A DNA stretch of 64,000 bases from Ilumatobacteraceae bacterium (GTDB lineage Bacteria > Actinomycetota > Acidimicrobiia > Acidimicrobiales > Ilumatobacteraceae): assembly GCA_022843125.1 (NCBI GenBank), contig JALHOG010000003.1, forward strand, positions 62,001-126,000. The letters are read 5' to 3'. The translations under genes were made by a program, and so were the position numbers. Within the stretch, counting starts at the first letter, position 1. Each line of letters begins with the position of its first letter. This document shows, piece by piece, positions 17,821 to 27,005 of this stretch. The notes below the pieces were generated by a model. That model saw nothing but the letters and a program-made list of their open reading frames with translations, was not told the origin of the DNA and searched no databases.

Positions 17821-19651
17821 ACGGGTTGCAGGTGTTGCTGACGCCGATGCCCTCGGCGTTCGCCGGGACCGAGATCACGATCGAGTCGTCATCGGCGCTC
17901 TCGTAGCGGGCGATGCGAGAACCGGCTGCGCCGTCCCACGACGACACGACCAGTACGACGCACCGACCGCCGCCAGGGGCCCGACTGCTCCGGTAGGTGC
18001 CGGGCTCGATGTGCACGCCGACCATCCAGTTGCCCGAGACGAACGTGTTCGTCGGGGTCACGACGGTCGGCTCGACGTATGGCACGAGCGGGTCGCACGT
18101 GCCGACCGTCTCGAAGCCACGGACCGTGACGAAATCGACGAAGGCATCGGTGGGCCGGACGTCGGCGAAGAGGTAGCGACCGATCGCGACATTGCTGCCG
18201 AGCACGGTGTTGACCGAGAAGTTGAACTCGCGCTGGGTGAGTCGGCGTGCTTCACACCAGACGTCGTCCGGCGGCGGATTCTCGCTCACGTACCGGCCGG
18301 CCGGCATCTGGTACGGACCCACCGGGTAACCGTTCCACAGGCCGCGGATCGGGAACTCGAGCGGGCACCGGGTGCCGGTGTCGGCAGGCGGCTCACCGAC
18401 GAAGTAGCCGGCGACGTCGACGACCACGTCGACATCGGACGATGCGAACAGGCATGCCATGCCGCCGCCGCCCACGGCTGCGATGACCGTGTTGGCCGAC
18501 ACGCCGCCGACGCCGTAGTTGACGTTCGACGCGTTCGGACGCCCGGAGTTGCGCGGATGCAGGGTCAGGAATCCGGGAGACACAGGATTGACCGCAGTGA
18601 CGTTGAGCGCCACCGCCGTCGCGTTCGCCGGGATCCCCGCACGCCCGACGATCGGGAACTGCAACGTGGTGCCCGCTCGCCGGAAGCCGTCGCCCTCGAC
18701 AACGCCGTCGACGGTCTCCGAACCGGCCCGGCTGTCGACCAGCCGCTGCGGTGCGGCCAGACCGGTGAAGTAGCTGCTCGCAAGCGTGCCGCTGACATCG
18801 ACGATGAGGTGCGCTGGCGCCAGCGTGAACAGACAGATGGCGCCGTCATCGTCGAGGCGGGCGACCACCGAGTTCGCAGTGACTTCGCCGGGCGCGTAGT
18901 TCAGGTTCGACGCCAGCGGCGGCACCGGATCGCACGGGTAGACGGTGACGAACCCGCCGCCGTCGGGATCGGCCACCGTCACGTTGAGCACCGCTGCGGT
19001 GGCATCGGCGTCGATCCCGACACGACCCGCCACCTGTACCCGGAGCACACTGCTCGCCCCGAGCTTGCCGGCGCCCTGGGCGACGCCGTCGAAGGTCTCC
19101 GCTCCGACGCGCGTGTCGGCGATTCGGCGCGGCGCCGCGAGCGGCTCGAACACCCCGTCGGGTAGCCATCCGTTGACGTCGACGATGATGTCGACGGTTG
19201 CCAGCGTGTAGATGCATGCACGCCCCTGGCCGTCGAGTGCGGCGAACACGCCGTTCGAGCGGACCGTCCCAGCGAGGTAGTTCACGTTCGACGACAGCGG
19301 CCGATCCTGGTCACAGGGGTAGACGGTGAGGAAGCCTGGTCCTGAAGCCCCGACCGCGGTGACGTTGAGCGTTGCCGCAGCGGCAGAGGGCGAAACACCG
19401 ACCCGGCCGCCGATCTGGAGCGTGAGCACCTGTCCCGCTGCGACAGCGCCGGTGCCCTGGACCTGACCGTCCGCGGTCTCTGCTCCGATCCGGGTGTCGG
19501 CGATGCGCTGCGGCGCTGGGAGCGGCTCGAACTGGACCGGCGCCTCCGCCTGTGCCGGAGCGGTCCAGATCGAGCCGGCCGCCATCAGGGCGGCAACGAC
19601 GAACGTCGCCCTCTTCCAGGTGGTCCCGCCGAACAGCGAACTGTGTGCCAT
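17810..19651 (-). CDS. secreted repeat surface protein with PGTYRS-type C-terminus
   Basis: A 613-residue exported protein with a long signal peptide (basic WKRATFVVAALMAAGS, cleavage after APAQA). Three copies of an approximately 125-residue module start at about 45, 170 and 300, each with R-[IL]-[AV]-D-[TS]-R-x-G-x-E and a closing DVxVDVxGY/W strand. They are the same module class as in the 7164-9065 protein. The C-terminal region (about 430-613) holds two copies of a short domain around GPYQMPAGRYVSENP and VGVHIEPGTYRSSRAP. This 'PGTYRS' motif is known from secreted actinobacterial proteins. Paired cysteines suggest disulphides. Role unknown, probably cell surface; it interrupts the rel-hisS neighbourhood. 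Confidence 0.78.
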   Translation of the reverse strand: MAHSSLFGGTTWKRATFVVAALMAAGSIWTAPAQAEAPVQFEPLPAPQRIADTRIGAETADGQVQGTGAVAAGQVLTLQIGGRVGVSPSAAAATLNVTAVGASGPGFLTVYPCDQDRPLSSNVNYLAGTVRSNGVFAALDGQGRACIYTLATVDIIVDVNGWLPDGVFEPLAAPRRIADTRVGAETFDGVAQGAGKLGASSVLRVQVAGRVGIDADATAAVLNVTVADPDGGGFVTVYPCDPVPPLASNLNYAPGEVTANSVVARLDDDGAICLFTLAPAHLIVDVSGTLASSYFTGLAAPQRLVDSRAGSETVDGVVEGDGFRRAGTTLQFPIVGRAGIPANATAVALNVTAVNPVSPGFLTLHPRNSGRPNASNVNYGVGGVSANTVIAAVGGGGMACLFASSDVDVVVDVAGYFVGEPPADTGTRCPLEFPIRGLWNGYPVGPYQMPAGRYVSENPPPDDVWCEARRLTQREFNFSVNTVLGSNVAIGRYLFADVRPTDAFVDFVTVRGFETVGTCDPLVPYVEPTVVTPTNTFVSGNWMVGVHIEPGTYRSSRAPGGGRCVVLVVSSWDGAAGSRIARYESADDDSIVISVPANAEGIGVSNTCNPFTR

Positions 19652-19738
19652 GCGGCGACCATACGAATGGCCGCTAACAAGCGGATAACAGCAGCCGGCT
19701 ACCGATTTGCGTCAGCCACCGAGTCCGGGACCACGACG

Positions 19739-21967
19739 TCAGCTGCGGGTGGGGGCGCCGCCGGGGAGGATCCGGTAGGCGTCGTAGACGCCGTCGATGT
19801 GCTTGATGGTGAGCAGCACCGAGTTGAGCTGGGCCGGGTTGGAGAGCTCCATGCCGAAGCGCATGCGCGCCACACGATCGTCGCCGGTGACCGTCTCGCA
19901 CGAGACGATGTTGACGTGGTGCTCGGCGAGCGTGTTGGCGACGTCTCGCAGGAGCCGGGTGCGGTCGAGCGCCACCACCTCGACCGCCACCTTGAACGTG
20001 GCCGACGAGTGATCGCTGTCCCACTCGACGTCGATCATCCTCGTCGACTGCTCGGCGGCGAGCGACATCGCGTTGGCGCAGTCGATGCGGTGCACACTCA
20101 CGCCGCGGCCACGCGTGACGAACCCGAGGATCTCGTCGCCCGGCACCGGCGTGCAGCAGTTCGCGAGTCGCACGAGCACGTCATCGAGACCCTCGACGTG
20201 CACTCCCGTGGACCCGTCGGACCGGCGCCGGTGTCGGGGCGTGAAGGGGGTGGCGGGGACCTGTTCATCGTCGCCGACGCCGTGAAACGCCTTCGAGACC
20301 TTCTGAGCGACGCTCCGGGCCGACACATGGTGCTCGCCGATCGCCGCGAGGAACGTGTCGAGGTCGCTGTAGCCGAACTCGTCGAGCACCGTGGTGAAGT
20401 GATCGCTGCTCCAGATCTTCTGAACGGGCAGGCCCTCGCGCCGGAACTCGTCGGTGAGGTCGTCGCGACCGGCCTCGATCATGTCGACTCGCCGCTCGCG
20501 ACTGAACCACTGCCGGATCTTGTTCTGAGCCCGATGGGACGCAGCGATGCCGAGCCAGTCCTGCGAAGGGCCGGCGGTCTCGACCTTCGACGTGAAGATC
20601 TCGCAGGTGTCACCGCTGACGAGGCGATGGTCGAGCGACACGAGCCGGCCGTTGACCTTGCTCCCGATACAGCGATGTCCGACCTCGGTGTGGACCGCGT
20701 ACGCGAAGTCGATCGGGGTCGAGTCGACCGGCAGGGTGATCACCCTGCCCTTCGGCGTGAACACGAAGACCTCGTCCTGCTCGAGGTCGGTCTTCAGGTT
20801 CTCCATGAACTGGGCCGGGTCGCTGACCTCGGCCTGCCAGTCGATGATGCGGTTCAGCCAGTCGATGTCGGAGGTGTTGCCGTCACCCTTGTACGCCCAG
20901 TGGGCGGCAACGCCCCACTCGGCACGATGATGCATCTCGCGTGTCCGGATCTGCACCTCGATCGGCCGCCCCTGAGGTCCGATCACCGTGGTGTGCAGGC
21001 TCTGATAGAGGTTGAACTTCGGCATCGCGATGTAGTCCTTGAAGCGACCGACGACCGGACGCCAACGACCGTGGATGCTGCCGAGCGCGGCGTAGCAGTC
21101 CTTGATGGAGTCGACGATGACGCGAACCGCAACGATGTCGAAGATGTCGTCGAACTCGCGGCTCTTCACGACCATCTTCTCGTAGATGCTCCACAGGTGC
21201 TTGCCGCGTCCCGTGACCTCGGCCTCGATGCCGAGCTCCTTGAGCCGCTCGCGGATGTCTGCCACCGCCTGGGCGAGGAAGATCTCCCGCTCCGGTGTGC
21301 GGGTGGCGACGAGGTGATCGAGTTCGGCGTAGCGCTTCGGGTGGAGCGCCGCGAACGAGAGATCCTCGAGCTGCTGCTTGATCTCCTGGATGCCGAGCCG
21401 GTGCGCGAGCGGAGCGTAGATGTCGAGCGTCTCCTGCGCGATCCGCTGCTGCTTCTCGATCGGCATGCCTGCGAGGGTTCGCATGTTGTGCAACCGATCG
21501 GCGAGCTTGATGACGAGGACGCGGAGGTCTTTCGCCATCGCGACGAGCATCTTGCGCATCGTCGCGGCCTGCTGCGCCTCACGCGAGTCGAACTGGATGC
21601 GCTCGAGCTTGGTCACCCCGTCGACCAGGCGCGCGACCTCGGAACCGAAGTGGAGCTCGACGTCGGCGAGTGTGATCTCGGTGTCTTCGACGGCGTCGTG
21701 GAGCAGCGCCGCAGCGAGTGAGATGTCGTCGAGGCCGATATCGGCGACGATCGTGGCAACCGCCAGCGGATGATTGATGTAGCTCTCGCCGCTGGAGCGG
21801 GTCTGATTGCGGTGGGCCTCGGCGGCCATGTGGTACGCCCGGTTGATCATGTCGACCCGCGCCTTGGGGTGGCGCCGCCGGTACGTGGCGAGCAGCGGCG
21901 TCAGCTCCGCCGATGCGACGGTCTCGTGGTGCCGCCGCCAGGGTAGGACTCGATCGACGGTGGGCAT
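19739..21967 (-). CDS. rel: bifunctional (p)ppGpp synthetase/hydrolase
   Basis: Long RSH enzyme (742 residues) that makes and degrades the stringent-response alarmone. The N-terminal HD hydrolase domain appears intact (INHPLAVATIVADIG, then LLHDAVEDTEIT, with the HD dyad and ED). The synthetase domain carries GRFKDYIAMPKFNLYQSLHT and EVQIRTREMHHRAEWGVAAH. A TGS domain (VFVFTPKGRVITLPVDSTPID) and a C-terminal ACT domain (about 665-740) follow. Both active sites look complete, as expected for a Rel enzyme that is the only long RSH of an actinobacterium. It lies 17 bp downstream of apt. Confidence 0.97.
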   Translation of the reverse strand: MPTVDRVLPWRRHHETVASAELTPLLATYRRRHPKARVDMINRAYHMAAEAHRNQTRSSGESYINHPLAVATIVADIGLDDISLAAALLHDAVEDTEITLADVELHFGSEVARLVDGVTKLERIQFDSREAQQAATMRKMLVAMAKDLRVLVIKLADRLHNMRTLAGMPIEKQQRIAQETLDIYAPLAHRLGIQEIKQQLEDLSFAALHPKRYAELDHLVATRTPEREIFLAQAVADIRERLKELGIEAEVTGRGKHLWSIYEKMVVKSREFDDIFDIVAVRVIVDSIKDCYAALGSIHGRWRPVVGRFKDYIAMPKFNLYQSLHTTVIGPQGRPIEVQIRTREMHHRAEWGVAAHWAYKGDGNTSDIDWLNRIIDWQAEVSDPAQFMENLKTDLEQDEVFVFTPKGRVITLPVDSTPIDFAYAVHTEVGHRCIGSKVNGRLVSLDHRLVSGDTCEIFTSKVETAGPSQDWLGIAASHRAQNKIRQWFSRERRVDMIEAGRDDLTDEFRREGLPVQKIWSSDHFTTVLDEFGYSDLDTFLAAIGEHHVSARSVAQKVSKAFHGVGDDEQVPATPFTPRHRRRSDGSTGVHVEGLDDVLVRLANCCTPVPGDEILGFVTRGRGVSVHRIDCANAMSLAAEQSTRMIDVEWDSDHSSATFKVAVEVVALDRTRLLRDVANTLAEHHVNIVSCETVTGDDRVARMRFGMELSNPAQLNSVLLTIKHIDGVYDAYRILPGGAPTRS

Positions 21968-21984
21968 GTGCTCCTCGCGCCGCG

Positions 21985-22512
21985 TCAGTACGCGGTCAGA
22001 CTCTCCACACGGTGCTCGCCCAAACGTGAACGGCCATCGAGGTCGGCCAACTCCAGGAGGAATCCGAACCCGACGATCACGCCGCCGAGGGTCTCGATCA
22101 GGCGCCCGGTCGCAGCGGCAGTGCCGCCCGTCGCCAGCACGTCGTCGACCACGAGGACGCGCTCGCCGGGGTGGATCGCATCACGGTGGATCTCGAGCTT
22201 GTCGGTGCCGTACTCGAGTTCGTACTCCTCGCGGGCGACCGCCCACGGCAGCTTGCCGGCCTTACGGACCGGAACGAACCCTGAGCGCAGACGATACGCG
22301 ACCGGTGCAGCCAGGATGAACCCTCGCGACTCGATGCCGACGACCCGATCGACGGCGACGTCGTGGAAGCGGGTGACCAGGTCGTCGACGGCCCGACCGA
22401 ACGCGGCGGCGTTGCCGAGCAGGGGCGTGATGTCACGGAACGTGATGCCGGGCTTCGGGTAGTCGGCGATCGGCCGGATGTGATCTCGGACCCAGGTCGC
22501 GTTGGCTGCCAT
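21985..22512 (-). CDS. apt: adenine phosphoribosyltransferase
   Basis: Salvages adenine to AMP with PRPP. The 175-residue protein starts with HIRPIADYPKPGITFRDITP, the APT N-terminus. It carries the PRPP-binding loop ERVLVVDDVLATGGTAAATG near 120-139. Length and motifs match the family. It stands between secF and rel in the conserved secDF-apt-rel cluster. Confidence 0.96.
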   Translation of the reverse strand: MAANATWVRDHIRPIADYPKPGITFRDITPLLGNAAAFGRAVDDLVTRFHDVAVDRVVGIESRGFILAAPVAYRLRSGFVPVRKAGKLPWAVAREEYELEYGTDKLEIHRDAIHPGERVLVVDDVLATGGTAAATGRLIETLGGVIVGFGFLLELADLDGRSRLGEHRVESLTAY

Positions 22513-22553
22513 GGACTGAGGTTACCGACCCGGAGCGGGCCATCGACGCTTCC

Positions 22554-23789
22554 TCAGCGGCGTGTCTTCTTGCGCGGCCGCGGCGGGTGCGAGAGGGCCA
22601 CCTTGGCCTGTTCGGTGGTGTTCGCACCCGTCAACGAGGGGACGACGGCGTCGGCCTGCTGTGACGCGACGGCCGCGCGTCCGCGAGCACGCCGACCGCT
22701 CATGTTGCCCGACACGACCATCTCCCGCAGCGGCTCGCCGATGACGTGGGGGGAGTTGCGGGATCCGGCCCAGTTGGCGTCGCTGTTCTTGAACAGGTAC
22801 AGGAGCGGGACCGCGACGAAGATCGACGAGTAGGTGCCCGTGGCCATGCCGACCAGGAGGGCGATCGCGAACTCTGCGAGCGTGTCCTCCCCCATCAGGA
22901 ACGACCCGACGAACAGCAGCGAGACGACCGGCACGATCGATGAGATCGTCGTGTTGAGGGAGCGCATCAGCACCTGGTTCATCGACACGTTCAAGACGTC
23001 GGCGTACGGCGGTTTGGTGGTGCCGAACCGGGCCTCGTTCTCCTTGATCCGGTCGAAGACCACGATCGTGTCGTACAGCGAGTAGCCGAGGATGGTGAGG
23101 AACGCGATCACCGTGGAGGGCGTGACGATGAACTGGAACAGCGAGTAGATGCCCACGCTGATGAGGACGTCGTGGACCATGGCGATGATCGAGGCGATCG
23201 CCATGCGCCACTCGAAGCGCAAGGAGATGTAGATCGCCACCAGTGCGAGGAAGATCAGGAGCGCCCGCACCGCCTTGCTCGTCACCTCGCTGCCCCATGT
23301 CGAGCTCACGAGGTTGACGTCGACCGATTCGAGGTCGACCCCGGCAGAGTCGGCGAACGCCTGCCGGAGCTGTGTGCCGACCTCTTCGGGCTGATCACCG
23401 ACCTGCACCTTGATGAACTCGCCCGCATCGGACGAGCGCTCCTGGATCCGGGCGCCCTCCGTCGACAATCCGGCCTGGGCGAGGACCTCGTCCGCGTCGG
23501 CGGGGCCGAAGCCGTTCTCCGAGGGAACGTCCCACGAGACGCCGCCGGTGAAGTCGATGCCGAGGTTGAGACCCTGGATGAACAGCGATCCGACTGTGAT
23601 CAGGATCAACAGCCCGGAGGCGATCAACCCGAACCGCCGCCCGCCGACGAAGTCGACCGCCGTCTGTCCCTCGAGCAGGCGTCCGGTCTTGGTGCGCGCG
23701 ATCGGCATGCCGCCGATCGACGAACGGCCGTCTGCGCCCGTGACGGTGATGGGTGTGCTCTCGCCGGAGCGGGGCTCGGTGACGCTCAC
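22554..23789 (-). CDS. secF: protein translocase subunit SecF
   Basis: With SecD it uses the proton gradient to help pull proteins through SecYEG. The 411-residue product has TM1 (FGLIASGLLILITVGSLFI), the hallmark LNLGIDFTGGVSW, an extracytoplasmic domain of about 130 residues, then five more TM helices. These include the conserved FLTILGYSLYDTIVVFDRIKEN. A basic C-terminal tail (RGRAAVASQQAD..., ending RKKTRR) is longer than usual. Start GTG 23787-23789 overlaps the secD stop (GTGA). The reading frame stays open further upstream but only through shifted secD sequence. Confidence 0.95.
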   Translation of the reverse strand: MSVTEPRSGESTPITVTGADGRSSIGGMPIARTKTGRLLEGQTAVDFVGGRRFGLIASGLLILITVGSLFIQGLNLGIDFTGGVSWDVPSENGFGPADADEVLAQAGLSTEGARIQERSSDAGEFIKVQVGDQPEEVGTQLRQAFADSAGVDLESVDVNLVSSTWGSEVTSKAVRALLIFLALVAIYISLRFEWRMAIASIIAMVHDVLISVGIYSLFQFIVTPSTVIAFLTILGYSLYDTIVVFDRIKENEARFGTTKPPYADVLNVSMNQVLMRSLNTTISSIVPVVSLLFVGSFLMGEDTLAEFAIALLVGMATGTYSSIFVAVPLLYLFKNSDANWAGSRNSPHVIGEPLREMVVSGNMSGRRARGRAAVASQQADAVVPSLTGANTTEQAKVALSHPPRPRKKTRR

Positions 23790-25462
23790 TGGGTGCCTCC
23801 CAAGGCAGTTCCGATGCCGAACGACTTCGGGTTCGACGAGTCGAACCACTTGGTGTCGGCGAGCAAGAAGACCAACGGGCGGGTGAAGAACCAGAACACC
23901 ACCACGTCGCAGATCGTGGTGACGCCGAGGTACAGGGCGAACCCACGTACCGAACCGACGCTCAGGAAGAACAGCACCACCGACGACAGCAGCGCGACGA
24001 AGTTGGCGGCGAAGATCGTCTTCCAGGTCGCGTTGAACGCCCTCGGCGCGGCGTTGCGGAGCGTACGACCCACTCGTACCTCGTCCTTCAGCCGCTCGAA
24101 GAACACGATGTACGTGTCGACCGTGACGCCGATCGACACGATGATGCCGGTCGCACCGGCGATCGTGAACGCGTAGTTGGTCTCGCGTGAGATGTAGGTC
24201 GCGAGCACGTAGATCAGCACGCCCCACACCGCCAGGCCGGCAATGATCACCAGCGACAGCCTGCGGTAGTAGACGATCATGTAGAGCAACGTGAGCGCGA
24301 CACCGATCAGACCGGCGATGAGGGCCGCGTTCAACGCACTCTCACCCGCTGTGGGCGACACCGTCTCGACCCGCTGCTGCTCGACCTGGACAGGGAACGC
24401 GCCGCGGTTGATCGTCTGCGCGAGGTCGCGCGCTTCGGTCTCGGTGAAGTCACCGGAGATGGTGACCGCGCCGGGGAACGACTGGGCGTTGACCGTGGGC
24501 GCAGATTGGACGATGCCGTCGAGCACGATCGCGAGCCGCCCTCGGCCGCCGGGTGCTGCCGGGCAGGTGGGCAGGCCGTTGAAGCACTGCTGCGCGATCG
24601 AGTTCCAGGCGAGCTGACCCTCGCCGCGGAGATCGGCGCTGACGATCCAACCGCCGGTCTGGAGGTCGATCTCGACCGCAGCGCTCTTGCGTTCGAACGC
24701 TTCGCCGGTGCCCGCTGCGGGACCGAGGACGCACAGCTCGGTGCCGTCCTGGTTGGGGGCGGTGATCTGGCCCGTCGTGTCGGGCGGCAGGGTGGTCGTC
24801 GGAGCGGGCGGACCGAACTCGGGCGCACCCGTGGTGGGCGGCGTCTCACCTGCGTCGCCGGTGTCGGTGCCGGTACCCGTGTCGACTGGGGTCGTCGTCT
24901 CGGGCACGGTGGTGACCGGAGCAGCTGACGGGGCCAGGAAGCGCCCTCGTGCGACCGGGCTCCGACCCGCGGCGCTGGCTGCGGTCTCCTCGGATTCGGG
25001 CACCGTGGTTCCGGGCACCGAGGTGTCGACCGAGGCGCCCGGCGACGTGGTCGCAGGTACCGACGAACCGGGCAGCGACGACCCGGGCACCGTCTCGGTC
25101 GGGGGCAGCGTCTGCTGGCACTGGAGCACGGGACGGAGCTCGACGATGCCCGACACCTGCAGCGCCTCGAACGCCTCGGCTTGGTCGGTGACGCCGGGCA
25201 GGTCGACGATGATGTTCTCGCCCTCGACCCGGACGTCGGGTTCGGCGATGCCGAACGACTCCAGCTGATCGCGCATGAGATCGCGGATGGCGATCAAGTC
25301 ATCGGCATCCGCTTCCTCGGTGGTGGCGTAGATGACCGAGAGGCCGCCCTTGAGATCGAGACCGAGGACCGGCGAGCGTTCGTTCGCGACGTCGAAGATG
25401 AAGAGGCCGGTGATCAGGGCGACGAAGATGACCATCGTCGCCCAGAGGGCACGTTTGTTCAC
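23786..25462 (-). CDS. secD: protein translocase subunit SecD with Pro/Thr-rich insert
   Basis: SecDF motor subunit, 558 residues. TM1 (LWATMVIFVALITGLFIFDV) is followed by LGLDLKGGLSVIYAT and the large extracytoplasmic P1 domain. Near the C-terminus are five TM helices with YYRRLSLVIIAGLAVWGVL and GVTVDTYIVFFERLKDEVR. Between about residues 115 and 235 sits a low-complexity stretch of Thr, Pro, Ser, Val and Gly (repeated VPGSSLPGSS/ TVPETTTP-like patterns) that has no counterpart in short bacterial SecD proteins. It would be exposed outside the membrane. The ATG overlaps the yajC stop by 4 bp. Confidence 0.95.
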   Translation of the reverse strand: MNKRALWATMVIFVALITGLFIFDVANERSPVLGLDLKGGLSVIYATTEEADADDLIAIRDLMRDQLESFGIAEPDVRVEGENIIVDLPGVTDQAEAFEALQVSGIVELRPVLQCQQTLPPTETVPGSSLPGSSVPATTSPGASVDTSVPGTTVPESEETAASAAGRSPVARGRFLAPSAAPVTTVPETTTPVDTGTGTDTGDAGETPPTTGAPEFGPPAPTTTLPPDTTGQITAPNQDGTELCVLGPAAGTGEAFERKSAAVEIDLQTGGWIVSADLRGEGQLAWNSIAQQCFNGLPTCPAAPGGRGRLAIVLDGIVQSAPTVNAQSFPGAVTISGDFTETEARDLAQTINRGAFPVQVEQQRVETVSPTAGESALNAALIAGLIGVALTLLYMIVYYRRLSLVIIAGLAVWGVLIYVLATYISRETNYAFTIAGATGIIVSIGVTVDTYIVFFERLKDEVRVGRTLRNAAPRAFNATWKTIFAANFVALLSSVVLFFLSVGSVRGFALYLGVTTICDVVVFWFFTRPLVFLLADTKWFDSSNPKSFGIGTALGGTQ

Positions 25463-25836
25463 GACGCTTCCGAGTCGTCGGTCGCCTTGTCGGTCGCCTT
25501 GTCGGTCGTATCGGTGGCAGCATCGTCGGTTGCCTTGGTGACCACCTTGCCCTGGACCGCAGCCCGGGCGATCCTGATCTGGACGTCATCGTCGATCTCG
25601 AGCCAGAAGCGATCACCTTCGACGCCGGTGATGAACCCGTAAATGCCCGAATTGGTGATCACCTCGTCGCCGACGCCGATCGACGCCTGCATCGCGGCCT
25701 GATCCTTCATCCGCTTGCGCTGCGGCCTGATCATCAGGAAATACATGGCGACCGGGATCAGCAGGAAGATCAACAAGGTGGCGGGGCTGCCGCTGCTATT
25801 GGCGTTTTCCTGGGCGAGGATGGAGACGGAAGTCAT
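25459..25836 (-). CDS. yajC: preprotein translocase subunit YajC
   Basis: Small single-TM protein associated with SecDF. The 125-residue protein has one TM helix (ATLLIFLLIPVAMYFLMI, about 19-36), followed directly by the family motif RPQRKRMKDQAAM. A small beta domain (VGDEVITNSGIYGFITGVEG) comes next. The tail (about 100-125) is an Asp/Thr/Lys/Ala low-complexity run. First gene of yajC-secD-secF, with ATGA coupling to secD. Confidence 0.93.
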   Translation of the reverse strand: MTSVSILAQENANSSGSPATLLIFLLIPVAMYFLMIRPQRKRMKDQAAMQASIGVGDEVITNSGIYGFITGVEGDRFWLEIDDDVQIRIARAAVQGKVVTKATDDAATDTTDKATDKATDDSEAS

Positions 25837-25876
25837 AGCGGAGCGCGATCCTACCCAGCGGGCCGCCGGAGCGGCA

Positions 25877-26974
25877 TCATGCCCAGACCGAGAGCACCGA
25901 TGCCCGGAACGCGCCCCAGCGGTCCTCGATGATCGCAGCACGTGCTCGGCGCATCAGTTCGATGGTCCACGCCACGTTGTGCACGCTGACCAGCCGGGAT
26001 GCGGTCGGTTCCCCCACCTTGAAGAGGTGCCGGATGTAGCCGCGTGAATGGCGTGCACACACCCAGCAGGGGCAGTCGGCGTCGAGCGGAGCGTCGCTGA
26101 GCGCGAATTCATTTCGTTTCACGTTCAGCCGGCCGTCACCGGTGAACGCGGTTCCGTGCCGACCGAGACGAGTTTGCATGACGCAGTCGAACTGATCGAC
26201 ACCGAGATGGATCGCTTCGACCATCGACGCCGGATCGCCGACGCCCATCAGATAGCGCGGGCGGTCGGGGGGCAGGTGAGCGATGGCCGCTGCGAGCGCA
26301 GGCACCATTTGGTCCCGGGTCTCGCCGACCGAGAGACCGCCGATGCCGTAGCCGTCGAAGTGGAGCGCGACGGTGCGCTGCGCCGATTCGGCTCGCATCG
26401 ACTCGCTGACCCCGCCCTGGACGATCCCGAACAGCGCCTGATCGTCCCGGGTGTGGGCGCCACGGGCCCGCGCTGCCCAGGCCGCTGTGCGCTCGACGGC
26501 GAGCCGAACGACGTCGGGTGCGCTCGGAAGCGGCGGGCACACGTCGAGCACCATCTGGATGTCGGCGCCCAAGAGCTGCTGTGTGGCGACCGCTCCCTCC
26601 GGCGTGAATCGATGGTTCGAGCCGTCGTATGTCGACCTGAACGTCACACCGTCGTCGTCGACCTTGGGCGAGAGGGAGAACACCTGGAAACCGCCCGAGT
26701 CGGTGAGGGTGAGCCCGTCCCAGCCGGCGAACTTCGCCAACCCCCCGAAGTGGGCGACGGTCTCGGCGCCGGGGCGCAGCATCAGGTGATACGTGTTGCC
26801 CAGCACGATCTGCGCCCCGACCTCGGTGTAGTCGGTGGCGCTCAGGTACTTGATCGCACCCCGTGTCCCGACGGGCATGAACAGCGGCGTGGTGTAGGAG
26901 CCGTTGGCGGTGTGCGCCACTCCGGCGCGCGCCGTCCCGTCCGAGGCGACGGTTGCGAACTCGACGGCATGCAC
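25877..26974 (-). CDS. tgt: tRNA-guanine transglycosylase
   Basis: Exchanges guanine-34 for preQ1 in GUN-anticodon tRNAs on the queuosine path. The 365-residue protein contains the nucleophile region LTDSGGFQVFSLS and GGVSESMRAESAQR. GYGIGGLSVGETRDQM follows, along with the zinc site CPCWVCARHSRGYIRHLF (three Cys plus a downstream His). It is 31 bp from queA, whose product acts next in the same pathway, and the two run together. Confidence 0.96.
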   Translation of the reverse strand: MHAVEFATVASDGTARAGVAHTANGSYTTPLFMPVGTRGAIKYLSATDYTEVGAQIVLGNTYHLMLRPGAETVAHFGGLAKFAGWDGLTLTDSGGFQVFSLSPKVDDDGVTFRSTYDGSNHRFTPEGAVATQQLLGADIQMVLDVCPPLPSAPDVVRLAVERTAAWAARARGAHTRDDQALFGIVQGGVSESMRAESAQRTVALHFDGYGIGGLSVGETRDQMVPALAAAIAHLPPDRPRYLMGVGDPASMVEAIHLGVDQFDCVMQTRLGRHGTAFTGDGRLNVKRNEFALSDAPLDADCPCWVCARHSRGYIRHLFKVGEPTASRLVSVHNVAWTIELMRRARAAIIEDRWGAFRASVLSVWA

Positions 26975-27005
26975 GTCCGCCGAGGGTACCGGCCCTCCTG
27001 GAGGC

